Part shown: piece by piece, positions 47,550-61,539 of the stretch
Numbering within the stretch: the first letter of the stretch is position 1
How the letters are laid out: each line of letters opens with the position of its first letter
Assembly: GCA_028023455.1 (NCBI GenBank)
Contig: JAQFVV010000001.1
Coordinates: forward strand, 21,079,611-21,143,610
Direction: 5' to 3'
DNA from: Epiperipatus broadwayi
Lineage: Eukaryota > Onychophora > Udeonychophora > Euonychophora > Peripatidae
Length of the DNA stretch: 64,000 bases
Program-made: the position numbers and the translations under genes
The notes under the pieces: generated by a model
The model's database searches: none
Told to the model about the DNA's origin: nothing
The model's input: the letters and a program-made list of their open reading frames with translations, nothing else

Positions 47550-50500
47550 CCTTAAAGGAATAATAAAAATAGATACAAATTAAAAAGCATTATAACTAAT
47601 AAAGTCTTCAGACAACTACCAATCAATAACCATAATAGGCTAAGATCAGAATTATCCTATATGATATATGCTAATAATACAAAGAGCCGTAAGAGTAAGG
47701 GTAACAATAATAATTAAACATTATAAATATGCTAATTCACAGTTAATAAATTTTGAGAGGAGGAAAACTCTCTATTCACTTTGTCAAAATATAAATGCTC
47801 TTAATAATTAAATCATACACTACAGAGAAGTTAGGTTATAATATAATATTTCTCATAATATATTATAATAATCCCATCCAATATAATTATACATCTCACC
47901 ACACTATTCTCATCATTTCATTGCAATGATCTGCTTTACAATTCAAACTCTTGATAAAGGATAGCATTTATTTAGTTTTATTTGTGCAACTTTACTTTTC
48001 AAAATAATTTCTTTTGCTAAAACAATTTTTTGGGGGTCATTGGTTTTTTATTAGATATTTTTAAAATATAAGGAGACATACTCTTACCCCTAAGATAATG
48101 TCTACCTAATTTACAACAATAATAATACATTTTAAAAGAAAATATTTTAATTAAAGTAAAATACATAGACACTCTTAATTTAAAATAAAATGATAATCTC
48201 CTAGAATAGCATTCAAATACCAAGAGTGGATAAGGTATTTTATGGTCACTCAGGATATCCTATTAAAACTTACACCAACTTTTTCTTATAAAGTTAAGAT
48301 AAATTCTTTAAGAATTAAATTTATCATGTACAATAAATAAGCAGGTAATAATTTTATCACAAAAACAGTCTTTTAATAATAGAAATTGAATTATAGTGAT
48401 CATTTAAGATTTTAAAAAAAGAATAAATATTTTATTCTTTTGATGCATTCTTCACATCTACAGACCATTATACCAAAATGATTATTATCTTTACTTTAAG
48501 TGCATGTACTCTAATCAAATATAATTGTGTCATTAATAATATAATGTTAAAATTTCTGTATGTCATTATGTGATCGAGATGATATTAAAATTGAACACAA
48601 AAATTTAACAATAAATATAACATTTATTTAGGCAACAAAAACAATTCAATAATAACACTTTTGGAAATTTACAGATTTAAATTGAGCTGTTTAAATAAAA
48701 TACTATATAATCTTACTGTATTAAAAAAATACAATTTCACAAGTTTGCAATTTATGGTAATAAACAAATACATTTTTAATTTTTCTGACTGATATAAGTT
48801 TTCCAACATGAGTAGTATTACAATAAGCTATGCATTTTTCCTGACTGATAAAAGCTTTTATTAACTTAAGCATTATTACAAGAAGGTCAACATTTTTTCC
48901 TACCAATCATACTATAATATCATCCCAACAATGAATATGTCTTAATACCAATCATATCTTATCAATCCAGCAATGACTCAATGCTTAAAATGATTTATAT
49001 CACTTATTTATGGTTATAATTACAATTTTAAAAATTTAAATAAGAGAACCAACAGTTTTATATTCTATAATGCTGGAAAAGTACAGCAATACAGGTCTAC
49101 ACATCAGAAACATCTTTAATGTACACCAGATGCAGTTGAAAAAAAAGACTATACTCTTCATAAACAAATTATATCAATTTCCATAATAATGAAGTCATGC
49201 AGCACTATACATGGCTACATATACAAAATATGATATATCTGAGAGGAAAAGATAACTAAAGCAATGAACTTAATAATTGCATGAACTCAAAAGAACACTT
49301 AAATTCTGGGGGCAAAAATATAGTAGGAGAAAATTGAGAATTAACCACAGATAAATATTAGGAACAATAGGGACTTCCTCAAACAAAGTATTTATGCAAA
49401 ATATGACATTTGAAAGTTATATCATTCACAGAAAAATACCATCATAAGAGAGAGACAATTCTATCATTTCTTTAAATACATTTACTAATGGAACAATATC
49501 ATCAAGAGAGAGACACAGCTACCATCTCATAGAAAATGCAATGGCAAGATAAGCATAAACAATAAATAAGAGATAGGGACTAATTCTACAATCTTCTAAC
49601 AAATATAATAATTAATAACTGATGTATAAAACTGATAACAAAGTTATTTTTGCCAAATTTGGCTTAATAAAATATGGCCTGATATAATTAGTAAAATAAA
49701 AATATACAATACCCTCACTGGTTTTGCATAAATATTTTCATTCAGATAGATAAATTAATCATAACAGGAGACAAAGTAATATTTTTTAAATGATATAATA
49801 TTAAAATAATATAGTATTAATAAAATAAATGTAATAAGAAGACTTATTACATATATTACATTTCATATAGAAAAAGTATAAACAGTAAAAAAAGTATAAA
49901 CAGTTAACATCATTATTAATAAAATAATAAATACTCTGTGAACTCCTGGATATTTCCATTGACAACTAATGCATAAAATATATCAAACAAAAACATAAAG
50001 TTATTATTTAACATTACACCCATTTCACCAGTTATTATGAAACAGTTCTGCAAACACATAAAATATTTTCTATTTATTGACAATACAGTAAATTAAAATA
50101 TCAGGTGCACAGCATTCAGAATTATTTTTATATATCAGATTTCCTTAAAAAATAACCACATAAACATATTATTAATGGCCATTCAGTTTCACAAAATTAA
50201 AAAAAAAACAAGTATGGCATTGACAAATTATGTTATAGTATTAAATTCACATTTGTTCATTCATTCTGTAAAAACATAAATCAGTAGTGAGGTTTAGGAG
50301 TAAATACACTTTTTACCTGGTTACAATAGATCAGGATTTGAACTAATAAAGAAAGGATTGTAGGTTAAAAGATTAATAAAGTATTATAAATTATCACATG
50401 ACTAGTAATATAAATAAGTAAGATTTTCATCTGTTGAGGGCTTTCAATCAATTTTAAGTTTATTTTTGTTTATAGCAATTGAATTTTAAAAACTCCAATT

Positions 50501-50879
50501 AAATTTTTAAAGTGTAGTTGTTTTTAAATTTTCTTATTTTTTAAGCTAAGTATGTTAGGCTGAATTAAAACTATCTGGGCACACTTATCTGAACTGAAAC
50601 ACCAAAAAAAACATATATTTATATATGCCAACTTTTGTGGTAATATTGTTGTATTATTACAAGGTTTAGATTATTATTTTTAAATTTTCCACTTTGGAAA
50701 ATTTCAAAAGGTATTATTGCCATTACAATGATTCAAGAACTACTATCAATTTTAAAATTTATATCAACATCTGCATTATAATTAAAGTGTCACAGAATAT
50801 TTAAATTTCTTATTGGCAAGAACAATACAGAAGTATTAATGTCTTGATATTTTTTTTAAATATTCATTTATGGCAAATA
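46149..50879. other. AT-rich noncoding DNA with microsatellites
   Basis: No gene recognised. Contains (CA)n at 47230-47243, TA runs at 47044-47072 and 47496-47544, and a less AT-rich block at 47085-47480. On the minus strand that block has GGGTTCAAATACCC (47083-47096), similar to a tRNA box B, so a decayed SINE is possible. The 49.0-49.9 kb block has two related pieces AAGAGAGAGACA (49447, 49513). Reverse frames of 61-68 codons (48017, 48721) have no motif. Confidence 0.45.
47496..47544. repeat. (TA)n microsatellite, about 24 units
   Basis: Perfect TA run, flanked by GCTGAA and CACATCC. Confidence 0.9.
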
Positions 50880-51039
50880 TTATTTAGAGTTTATTAAAGA
50901 AATAATATTTTCTAAAAATTAATAAAGATGAAAGTATGTTAATGAATAAAAAGGTTAATAATATATTAACTTTGTTGTATGAAAAAGTTTGTATGGAAAA
51001 ATTAGTCATGCTTAAATTAAAAAGAATGGAAATAAAATG

Positions 51040-51920
51040 TGCAAAAATCTAAAATTTACCTAAAATACATAAGCCTGTTATTCCAATGAGTCCAATTATT
51101 AATAAGTAATACTTATTATGAGAAAATTTCAAAGTGGGTGTATAATAATATTTAAAAATTGTATTACATTATTTGAAAGAATTTGTGTTAATAATTCTAT
51201 ATAGTTTATTAGTAAATTAAAAGTTTTTTAGAAGGTAAGGTTTTAAAAATTTGGTTTTTGTAAAGTTAGATATAGTTAGTATTTATACTAATATTGATCC
51301 GGAGGTTGCTATTTGTTGTTTTATGAATTTATATAATAAAGATAAAGGGGTAAAATTAAAAATTGAGGGTTTTATTTTATATGAGATATTAGTGATTTGT
51401 TGTAGGGACCTCATTTTTAAATATGGGGATGGGTTTTATAAGCAAAAAGAAGGTTTAAGTATGAGTAATATTCTAAGTGGTTTTTTTGGCAGGAATATAT
51501 ATGTATAAGTTTGAAGAGCAATTTTTTAATTATAATAGGAATAAACCAGTTTTTTATGTTAGATATGTTGATGACTATTTTATGGTTTTCAATGGTAATA
51601 AAAGAAATGCAGATAATTTTTTAATTATATTAATGGTAGAGTTGAAAAAATAAAGTTTACTATGGAAAAAGAATATATTAATATTATTGAATATATGGAT
51701 GTTAGAATTTTTAAAAAGATTGATAGGAATAGTAGTGTTATTATAGAATCATCTGTGTTTAGAAAAAACATTTTTTGGATTATCAAATAATTAGTTTTTA
51801 GATATTGATAATCATAGTAAAATTAATATTGTTAATAATAAAATTATTAAGGCAATTAAATTATGTTCAAATAGTAATTTGTTTGGGAATGAGGTTGATA
51901 TTATTAGAAATGAATGTGCT
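51040..51920 (+). pseudogene. PLE reverse transcriptase (frameshifted)
   Basis: The largest open piece, 51251-51508 (85 codons), has LDIVSIYTNIDPEVA (motif A) and GDGFYKQKEGLSMSNILSG (motif B, replacing the usual GTxMAP). A frameshift near 51495 leads to NIYMYKFEEQFFN and then YVRYVDDYFMVFNGNKRNAD. A stop occurs after LMVELKK, and further frameshifts around 51650-51780 break the thumb region. In an intact element the RT would copy RNA at a nicked target. Confidence 0.82.
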
Positions 51921-51924
51921 ATAA

Positions 51925-52134
51925 ATGATAGTGGAACATTTATTTTTTAATAAAAATATAAATAAAATAAGAAATAGAATGGGATTAGATAGGAATAGGA
52001 TTAGAAAAAATGTTATTTATATTGGTTTTAATATATCTAAAGATTTATGTATTAAATTTAAGAAATTAGTTAAAATGATTAATAGGAAATATTATGTTTT
52101 AATTTGTCCAGTTTATAAAAAAAAGCCAGTTTAA
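51925..52134 (+). pseudogene. PLE RT-endonuclease linker fragment
   Basis: A 69-codon open frame, basic, with NKIRNRMGLDRNRIRKNVIY, lying between the RT and GIY-YIG pieces and reading in the same direction. It corresponds to the connector region of a PLE. The upstream frame SNLFGNEVDIIRNECAINDS runs into it after a small frame change. No catalytic motif. Confidence 0.6.
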
Positions 52135-52193
52135 ATTTTTTAATTAATAGTAATGGGGACTATAATAGGTTAGACATTATAAATTCAGTTTAT

Positions 52194-52472
52194 TTGATAA
52201 AATGTTTGAATTGTTTTAGAAAAGATGTAGAAATAACATATGTTAGGACTAGTAAGAATAAATTAAAAACTAAATTAAAACAACATTTAGGTGATAAAAA
52301 TTCTGCTGTTTACAATCACATGAATAAATTTAGGCATGGGGATTTTGAAATAAAGCCTTTGGAATGTATTAAGTCATACAATGAAAGGATGATAAAGGAA
52401 GGTATTATATACATTAATGAAATAAAACCAGAATTAAATAGGATGTTAATGGAAAAGAAGAAAAGAAAATAA
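52194..52472 (+). CDS. PLE GIY-YIG endonuclease domain (partial, open)
   Basis: A 92-codon open frame that carries the whole nuclease core: CLNC (residues 4-7), EITYVRT (14-20) at the YIG position, KLKTKLKQH (23-31) with K27 where the catalytic arginine usually is, a His-rich turn (NHMNKFRHGDFE), and IKEGIIYINEIKPELNRM (67-84) with E69 as the expected catalytic glutamate and the family's KPxLNR ending. YVR for YIG and Lys for Arg suggest reduced or lost activity, or a diverged subgroup. The ATG is internal; the domain was part of a longer RT polyprotein. Confidence 0.78.
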   Translation: MIKCLNCFRKDVEITYVRTSKNKLKTKLKQHLGDKNSAVYNHMNKFRHGDFEIKPLECIKSYNERMIKEGIIYINEIKPELNRMLMEKKKRK

Positions 52473-52683
52473 TAGGTATTTAATTAAATTTTTAAAGGAT
52501 ATATGTAGATTTTTTTGAAAAAAAAAAGGAAATTGTTTGTGTTTAAGTTGTGATTGTTTGTAATAGGAAAGGGAGTAAAATAAGGTAAATTTTTGATTCT
52601 GAATATATTTTGTAATTTTTAATTTAATATTTTTTTGGAATATGTGATATTTATTGTATATATTTATTTTATTTTAGTGTGCC

Positions 52684-52713
52684 TTGAAAAAGACTATAAA
52701 ATAGTCAAAATGT
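52684..52713 (+). other. PLE 3' stem-loop
   Basis: CTTGAAAAAGACTATAAAAT then AGTCAAAATG: the stem GACTA/TAGTC around loop TAAAA, followed by AAAATG. The layout copies the hammerhead-like motif at 41693 (CTGATGAAGACTG...CAGTCGAAAC), but the conserved core bases have decayed. It lies about 210 bp after the PLE stop. Confidence 0.5.
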
Positions 52714-52749
52714 TGAATTTCTTTTTCATGATTATAGTCATATAAAAAG

Positions 52750-54642
<1,893 letters not shown>

Positions 54643-56767
54643 TGTGACTAGTGACAAAGTTCTAGATTTTTTATTAGCTCTCAAAAGTAGGTGCATTCTT
54701 ATGAATGATGTCATCATACTTTTTACTTTGCCTTACTTAGTTATTAAAAGATGAATTTTGTTTGTAGTTTGCAGTATGTTTAAATAAGGTATGTGTAATA
54801 TTTTTGCTATGGCTTTATCTGACATTTTTAGTGGTTTTATCAAGGTATTGAAGAATTCTATCTTAATTGGCTTTAATCTGAACAATTTTCTATAATTGAA
54901 CTTTCCTAATTATCAGAATTAAATATGATAAATAATTATCTTTAAATTTTCAATATTTATTTATTCATAAACATACAATATACAGCTGTCTTATCAGTCC
55001 TTCATCACTGTATTGGTAAGCTAATAATATTATTATTGAGTATTTTAAAAATTCATAAAAGGGACACTACTTATATGAAGGTTATTATCATTATATAAAT
55101 GCACTGATAAATAAAAAAAATTTGATAATTAAACAGTAGAATGTTTATTTTAATTTGCTGGATTTTTTTTTAATCCAATTGAATTTTATTTTTATAAAAC
55201 ATGATATAAATTTTTAAATCCTTTTGTCCTAATTTTAAAGAAATAAAGTTGTGAACGCCTTTGGATATAGACTCAAATAGACAATATTTGTAATTTTGTA
55301 TTTGTTTTCTTGTAGAATAAATATTTGTTGTTGTTATTTAAAAAATTTCTCATGATCATTTGTTCACATTATTCCAGTGATCAACCAGAAATCATTCCAC
55401 TTATAAATAAAATTTAAGTACTTATTAAATATTATAAATTATTTTAAGATTTTCAAAAAGGATACACGAACATTATTGAATTGTTTAAATATTGAAATTA
55501 CATCTAAGAAAGATGTAATTTTCTTAATAAAAAATTATAATTTGGTTTATTACCTTGGATCACTTTAACTGATTTGATTTGCTTACTTCAAATCACTGTG
55601 CATGCTTATTTTAAGGTCATTTTCATATTTGAAAATCATATTTATTATTTTATTATAAAATTAATTTTACAAAAATCCAATTCATATTTCTAATGTGTTT
55701 AAATAAATCAATTATTTTATATAGCGCGATGTTTATAAACTGTAATATTTAAACAGCATTAAGCTAGATTTATTCTGGGATATTTAGAAACCCTTAATCT
55801 TTCTTAATATCTGAGTATAATCCTAGATTATTATCTTATTTTAAAATTAAGGAATCATGTTTATTTTATTTAAGTTAGCAATAATATTGTTAGTATCATA
55901 ATTGTGATAAGACATTAGCTTAGTTAGAAGAGTATTTCCTATTTATTTTGTTAACTAGAATTTTATTCAACTTTAAATAAATCTGGAGAGTCTAAAAGAA
56001 TTTATTTTATAATCAAAATGAGATTATTTTAAGGTGAGATTCCACAATTTGTTTAAGAACTAATTTATTTATTTTGATAATGATGAAAGTATATTCAAAA
56101 GATGGATTTTAAGTGAAATAGATTTTAAAATATTTTAAATTTTATAAGAGTTAAATAATCTTTTATCTGATCAAAGCAATGAGATGCTTATAGGATGCTT
56201 AGATTTTTGGAAGATTGATTGGGTGGTAGTTCTCAAAATATTTATTAAAATATTTTTTAAAAATGAGTATCATGAATAATAAAAATGACATTGTACATTG
56301 ATTATTAGTTTGTAAAATGCAGATTAGACACAAGATTAATTAATTAATTAATTAATTAGGAAATAATACATAAAGGCTAGGTCAAAGGTTTACAAACTGA
56401 AATATAGACAGTGATTAGCAAATGAAACTATAAGACTAGTTAACAGCCACCATGCTTGTTAGCAACAATTCAGATAGACTATATTACATAAATTCTGTAT
56501 TGATACAGAGGTGAGTAATCAGATGCATCAACTTATTGGTAAGTGACTCTGGTTGAAGTCTGATTCATGATAATGTTCAAAGAAGGAATCACTTTATTAT
56601 AAGTATAATCCATTAGTGACAATGTGACAGTATCTAAATGATCTACTTCAAAGTTACCCTGAATTGATCTGGACAAATAAACAATCAGGATTAAAAACAG
56701 TTTATTACATGATATTTATCTAATCCCATGTATCAACAAACCTGCCCTTTGAAGTTAGGAGCTGATC
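54643..56767. other. AT-rich noncoding DNA
   Basis: No gene recognised. Contains a short (AATT)n run at 56337-56358. The last 200 bp before 56768 may be the 3' UTR of the adjacent minus-strand LINE. Confidence 0.5.
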
Positions 56768-57619
56768 TCAAATCTTAATTTTGGCCAACTTGTTCATGAT
56801 GTAACTTTCTTCTTGGAAGCATGATGGATTGAACATTTTTTTACATTGGGCAGTCCACAAGGCATGAATGATGAGCAGTGAAAGTTTGATTACTGGTATA
56901 GATCTGGTTTTTATACTATCTCTCAGTGAGATGGCAAGATAATAATTAATTTTGATGTTATGGAAAATGAAACATTTTGAGATAGAGAGACCTGTGCAAG
57001 AAAGAATTAAATGTTCAAAAGTCTCTTCATGCCTCTGACAGAGTTGGCAGAAAGGATTGATCTTTGTCATCCCACTTTTATAAGCAAGAAAAAAACTGGT
57101 GCTGATTGAGTTAAGGTTGATCTTAATAGAAAATTCTAGGTATTTAGGTTCCATAGACCAATACTTGAAAAGAGAAATATTTCTATTATTAGGCAACCCC
57201 AAATGCGGCTGAAAGGAATTTGTTATTGGGTGCATGAGGTTATATGCTTCCCATATTTTTATCCTATTATTGAAAGTGTCACTAGTAATTACCATATGTT
57301 GTTTGACAAGGTCAATCACTGCACCAAGTATATTTCTAGACCAAAGAGGAGGTCTATCATTGGGCTGAATGGGCAATGTAATTTGTGCATGTCCAAATAT
57401 GCAAATCATCATAGAGATAAAGTTAAACAATTTTTGTACAAGAATGACTTGTAATGAGTGAAATGACAAGCCATTGTATTTTTTGTGATGCTGCATTGCT
57501 CTCATGCTAATAGCAGCCCCTTTCCCTCCCCAAAACAAATGAGCAGCAAGTGAATTGATTCTATGAATAAATGTTTTTGTAGCCTTCATTATGAAAAGAT
57601 AATAGCTAATTTTGGTCAT
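56768..57619 (-). CDS. C-terminal part of L1/Tx1-type LINE ORF2 protein (5'-truncated)
   Basis: This 283-codon frame is the longest non-repeat ORF in the window. It corresponds to the region after the RT palm of L1/Tx1-type ORF2: IHRINSLAAHLFWGGKGAAI (about residues 19-38; the F-WGG motif), then HKKYNGLSFHSLQVILVQKL (the GLxxP-like motif), and a C-terminal zinc-binding motif CQLCQRHEETFEHLILSC (around residues 193-210), the zf-RVT-like CX2C...H...C. The RT catalytic motifs are missing upstream, so this is a dead-on-arrival 5' truncation. The ATG is internal. The open frame suggests fairly recent insertion. Confidence 0.8.
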   Translation of the reverse strand: MTKISYYLFIMKATKTFIHRINSLAAHLFWGGKGAAISMRAMQHHKKYNGLSFHSLQVILVQKLFNFISMMICIFGHAQITLPIQPNDRPPLWSRNILGAVIDLVKQHMVITSDTFNNRIKIWEAYNLMHPITNSFQPHLGLPNNRNISLFKYWSMEPKYLEFSIKINLNSISTSFFLAYKSGMTKINPFCQLCQRHEETFEHLILSCTGLSISKCFIFHNIKINYYLAISLRDSIKTRSIPVIKLSLLIIHALWTAQCKKMFNPSCFQEESYIMNKLAKIKI

Positions 57620-57813
57620 GATTTTAACTTGAATTCTAATTATATGTTTATTGGTAATATTTGTTTATTAAAATTTTATAGAATTCAGTCACCCTTGGTT
57701 TCAAATCTAAAGATGTTAATTTTGTAATATATTTTATTATTATACTTTTTTTATAATTGTAATTTTTATATAATCTTACAATATTAAATTATTACAAATT
57801 CAACTAATAGATT

Positions 57814-58213
57814 ATGTGATATGACTTTAACAATTTATTTGCAGTGATAATTTATGTTTCAACAATTTATTTCCAGTTATGATTTATTGTTTCCAAAATT
57901 TTTCTTCATCAATCATCAATAGTGCTCTGACTATGAATAGCTCCAAAGATCAATCATACACTCAATTCATTTCTCCATTCTGTTTTACTCATTGCCCAAA
58001 TTTTCAATTCCACATGTGATATGACTTTAACAATTTATTTAGAGTCATAATTCATGTTTCAACAATTTATTTTCAGTTATAATCTGTTGATCCAAATTTT
58101 CTCTTCATCAGTCATCAATAGTTCTCTATTGTATGAATAGATCCAGAGAGTAATCACACATTCAATCCATTTCTCAATTCTGTTTTACTCATTGCCCAGA
58201 TTTTCAATTCCAC
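57814..58213. repeat. Tandem duplication, 200-bp period, two copies
   Basis: ATGTGATATGACTTTAACAA begins at 57814 and again at 58014. The copies stay aligned through TTCAACAATTTATTTCCAGT/TTTCAG, TCATCAATCATCAATAGT and CATTGCCCAAATTTTCAATT, ending CACATGTG/CACATAAT. About 90% identical by eye. It lies at the 3' end of the adjoining minus-strand LINE fragment and extends its end. Confidence 0.85.
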
Positions 58214-58860
58214 ATAATTTTTCCCATTTCTTATATCATCCAGTAAGGTCAATGATATCTAGACTTTCTTTTTGTTTCCATTTACTATTTGCTTCAAAAC
58301 ATCATTTATTAAACTATTGATTCTTCTTTGTATATGTCCAATTCAGCTTCTGTTTATCTCTAATTTTCTCAGAGAATCTTTACTCACTCTTTGCAAAACT
58401 TCCTCATTTTATATGTCCACTTAACTTTCTCTGTTCTACTATACATTTGCATATTAAATGTTTCCAACATGTTCTCAATTCTCTTACTTATTGTTAATAT
58501 TTTTCACACATGTCACTTAATTTTTTCTTCTTAATTTTCTCTAGAAAAGTCCACAAAATGTTTTCTTCTCAATAAATGCTTCTTTTGCTAATGTTATTCT
58601 TCTTTTAACTTTATCTTCACTTCTTCCTTTCTCACTCAACAATTATCCAAATATCTGAATTTATTCACCTCTTAAACTAATTTATCATTAATATTAATTT
58701 GTATTCCTCTCTGTCCATAAACACTTACTCAGTTCAATATTAATCTTCATTCTATATTCCATACATCTTCCAGTTTATTCAATATGTTCTGAGATTCTTT
58801 TCTTCTTCAGTTTTAATTCTGTTTTTTTTATATATACCTTTAGTTATATTTTAGTAATTA
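58050..58860 (-). pseudogene. RTE-type LINE RT C-terminus remnant
   Basis: Read on the minus strand from 58790: MYGMKINIELSK (about 58755), then a REEYKLILMIN region, GRSEDKVKRRITLAKEAFIE (about 58640-58575), KTFCGLF, LRRKKLSDMCEKY, LSGHIK, then KIRDKQKLNWTYTKKNQ (about 58350) and LTGYKKWEKLCGIENLG near 58220. These correspond in order to the KxKTKVM, GRSxxEIKxRIxxAKxAF and IGHxLRR motifs downstream of the RT palm in RTE-type LINEs. Stops are frequent. It is probably the same family as the elements at 36.2 and 61.4 kb. Confidence 0.72.
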
Positions 58861-59189
58861 TATCATTAATAAATTAAACTATATATTGCACAATAAAGTT
58901 TGTGTCAACTTATAAAGAATAAAATAATTTCTTTTATACTTGGATTGTGGCTAATTCTATATTCTTTATGGATTCACACACAATTAAATAGTAACATCCT
59001 TTTAATTGTTGAAGATATTAAAACATATTTTATATCTGGTCACCATGAGCAGTGTACCCTATCTCAGTTTTTTTTTATTTAATTTAATAAATGCAAATGC
59101 TTTGAATTACTCTATATGATTTATGAAACCATAAATCACTAAATGTCTGTTCCAAAGAAAATATATCTTTTTAAAAAAAATTTATTACT

Positions 59190-59840
59190 ATGATAATTTA
59201 CATTAAAGAGAGTCAAAAGGGAAAGAAGTACATTGATGGTAATAGGTAAAGGGGTTAGGTGTCACAATAAGGACTAAATTAGGTGTGAAACTTGATCTGG
59301 GTCAATAGGAGGAATAGTGATGTATGAACAGTTTACAAGTTTCACTGTACTCTGTATGGACTTGCAACATGAGTAAGATTTGTCAAGTGTGAGTTGTTGC
59401 AGCATTGGTTAGTTCCTTGAAATGGTTGGTTTTAGATGGGGTGAAATCAATGTGGCTTAGATGAGTGGTACTCTGATCAATTTATCAAAATGTCTTTTCC
59501 CATGTATCAGCTGCCAAATGAGGTAGGCCATCCACTTGTCTTTTTCTCTTAATTCCACAATGGTTTTTATCATGCAATTCTCCAGGTCAATCACCATTCT
59601 ACATTACATTTGACTATCCAGATCACAAAGTTCATGAAGGTGGGTAGCCAAATTTCAGCAAAATGACCTCCTTGAATAATGTTGGCATGTGACATAATGT
59701 TGGTTTCCCCGATGCAATTCACTGTTGAATAAACCTCCCGAGGGATTTCCATGCTTCACATTCCCTAAGGATATGTTCAATAATTTATTTCTGTTAGACT
59801 CACACACCCTATTTTACACATTAGTTTCACTTGCAATATT
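59190..59840 (-). pseudogene. Second L1/Tx1-like LINE 3' fragment
   Basis: The minus strand reads CKIGCVSLTEI then, after a small frame change, IEHILRECEAWKSLGRFIQQ, which matches the zinc-binding C-terminus (CX3C...H...C) of the same class of protein as the frame at 56768. Further on, LFKEVILLKFGYPPS and KRQVDGLPHLAADTWEKTF-like pieces continue before it decays. Less AT-rich than its flanks. Pseudogene with frameshifts and stops. Confidence 0.6.
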
Positions 59841-61360
59841 TTAATAAGTTTACCGTTATCAGTTTGAAAACAGCAACTGTGAATTTCATAACAGTTTTCT
59901 CTTCTTTTTGACTAACAATACTAGCTCTATTTTCTGATAACTATTTTTTATAATATTCCTTTAATTAATATGTTATAATGCATAGCGTTTATATCACATC
60001 ATCGATTTTCATGTTTTATTTTATTATTCACTTTTTCTAAGTTATTTTATGTTATTTATATATTTGATGGTTTATAGAATACTATTGTCACAATATTTAA
60101 ATTAAACGAAAAAAATATCAAACATAGGAAACATTGATTTATATTTAAATGAGTGGAGTTTTTTTAAAAAAAAAAAAAAAAAAAATGACACTCATTTAAA
60201 ATATATACAGAGAGAGATTTAACTTCAAGTTTTTCAATAACATTTCAAAATCATTAATAATAAAAATAATTATTTTAGCGACTATTCGACGCCTTATAAT
60301 GGCTATTTTTTCAATTTTTAGCTTTTCCACTCACAATCCTATAAAAAGTAGATTTATTAAATAAATGATTCTTGGAAAATAACAATAATAAAACTTTTAT
60401 ACTATCTAATAAATCACAATATTGTAGTTTGTTCATTATTCCACAGTTTTTATAATAAATTCAGAAAAAAGCAACAATCATAAAATATTTAACACCTTAT
60501 TTTATTTTTACAATGTTTTTCAAAAATATTTGTAACTTGTTTTTATAACGAAACAATTTATATTTCTGACAAACTTTATAGGAATAAAATATTCATGACA
60601 CATTAAAATATTTGTATAAATACTGCGTATTTGTAAGCATATACATATGCATGTAGCTGCCTGCGTATGAGTTTATACGCGTAATTAAAGAATATACTGT
60701 TCCTTTACAATATATATATTTTTATATGTAATATTTCCGTGACTTGTCAAGTATATTATACATTCATAGATCTATGTTTCTATTTCTGTAATAAAATATA
60801 TGTAGTGCACTTCCAGTATTCTCTGCATTGAGATGATCGTGGAATCCTAGGATAATAGCTTTGTAAAATAATGTAATACCTAGTAGATAATATGTTCACA
60901 GAAAAATATATTAAAAGACATAGAAATCAAATAAGTTTTTAGAATTCACCAAAATATTAGCAAAAAAGAAAGCTGACTGAGTAATTCCGACTTCTAATTA
61001 TAATGATATAACAACTATTATATTGGAAACGACTGCAGAGAGAAGTTTATTGTTAACTGAAAGGAAATCCTTTGATTCCGCTGAGAGATCTTAAATGAAC
61101 CAAGCAGGACAAATTTGTAGGGTCCACTTCATACATTCTTATCATTGCAGCTGTTATTAATGTGTGATTATTCATGTAGTATACAAACATAGATAGGTTT
61201 TTCACCAGCATGCATTTTCTAGCATAGTGATTTTATTGGCTTTTTATCTCTAGGTTTAAGATCAAGTAACACCACAGACTTTATTTTGAGTTGCCAAATA
61301 GGTTTTAACAGAAAAATCAGTTGAACTTTCTGGAAGGCAGAATGAATGTGTACGTGAATG
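59841..61360. other. AT-rich noncoding DNA with A-run and CpG-bearing patch
   Basis: No gene recognised. There is a poly-A run at about 60163-60185. The CpGs near 60278-60295 (GCGACTATTCGACGCC) and 60540-60690 stand out in this CpG-poor window. The stretch 61200-61360 may already belong to the LINE 5' part. Confidence 0.45.
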
Positions 61361-61539
61361 ATTTTTTTCCTAATAGATATTTACAATCAAGATAGACAAA
61401 ATGAAATAATGGCTTTAATTACCAGAAGGCTGTAAGATCACTAGCCAAAGCAGCAGTTGACAGAGAAAAGCAAAGGAAGGTAAGAATCTCCTGATTGTGA
61501 AACCAGCTGCCATATGATGATCACCTTTTTATTTAGGTA

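Larger units (their letters stand above)
50880..52745 (+). mobile_element. Penelope-like element, separate lineage
   Basis: Plus strand order: NLPKIHKPVIPMSPIINK (about 51052-51105), RT motif A KLDIVSIYTNID (51263-51298), motif B region YKQKEGLSMSNILSGFF (51440-51490), RYVDDYFMVF (YVDD at 51564-51575), thumb-like segment, an uncharacterised linker, then GIY-YIG endonuclease (52194-52472), and about 210 bp beyond the stop a small stem-loop (52684-52710). Several frameshifts are present, but long pieces stay open, so it is younger than the 24.9-27.3 kb copy. The protein differs clearly from the other PLEs in the window. Confidence 0.85.

Noticed and set aside
57203-57454. 83-codon forward frame
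   Set aside because: Antisense shadow of the 283-codon LINE protein frame.
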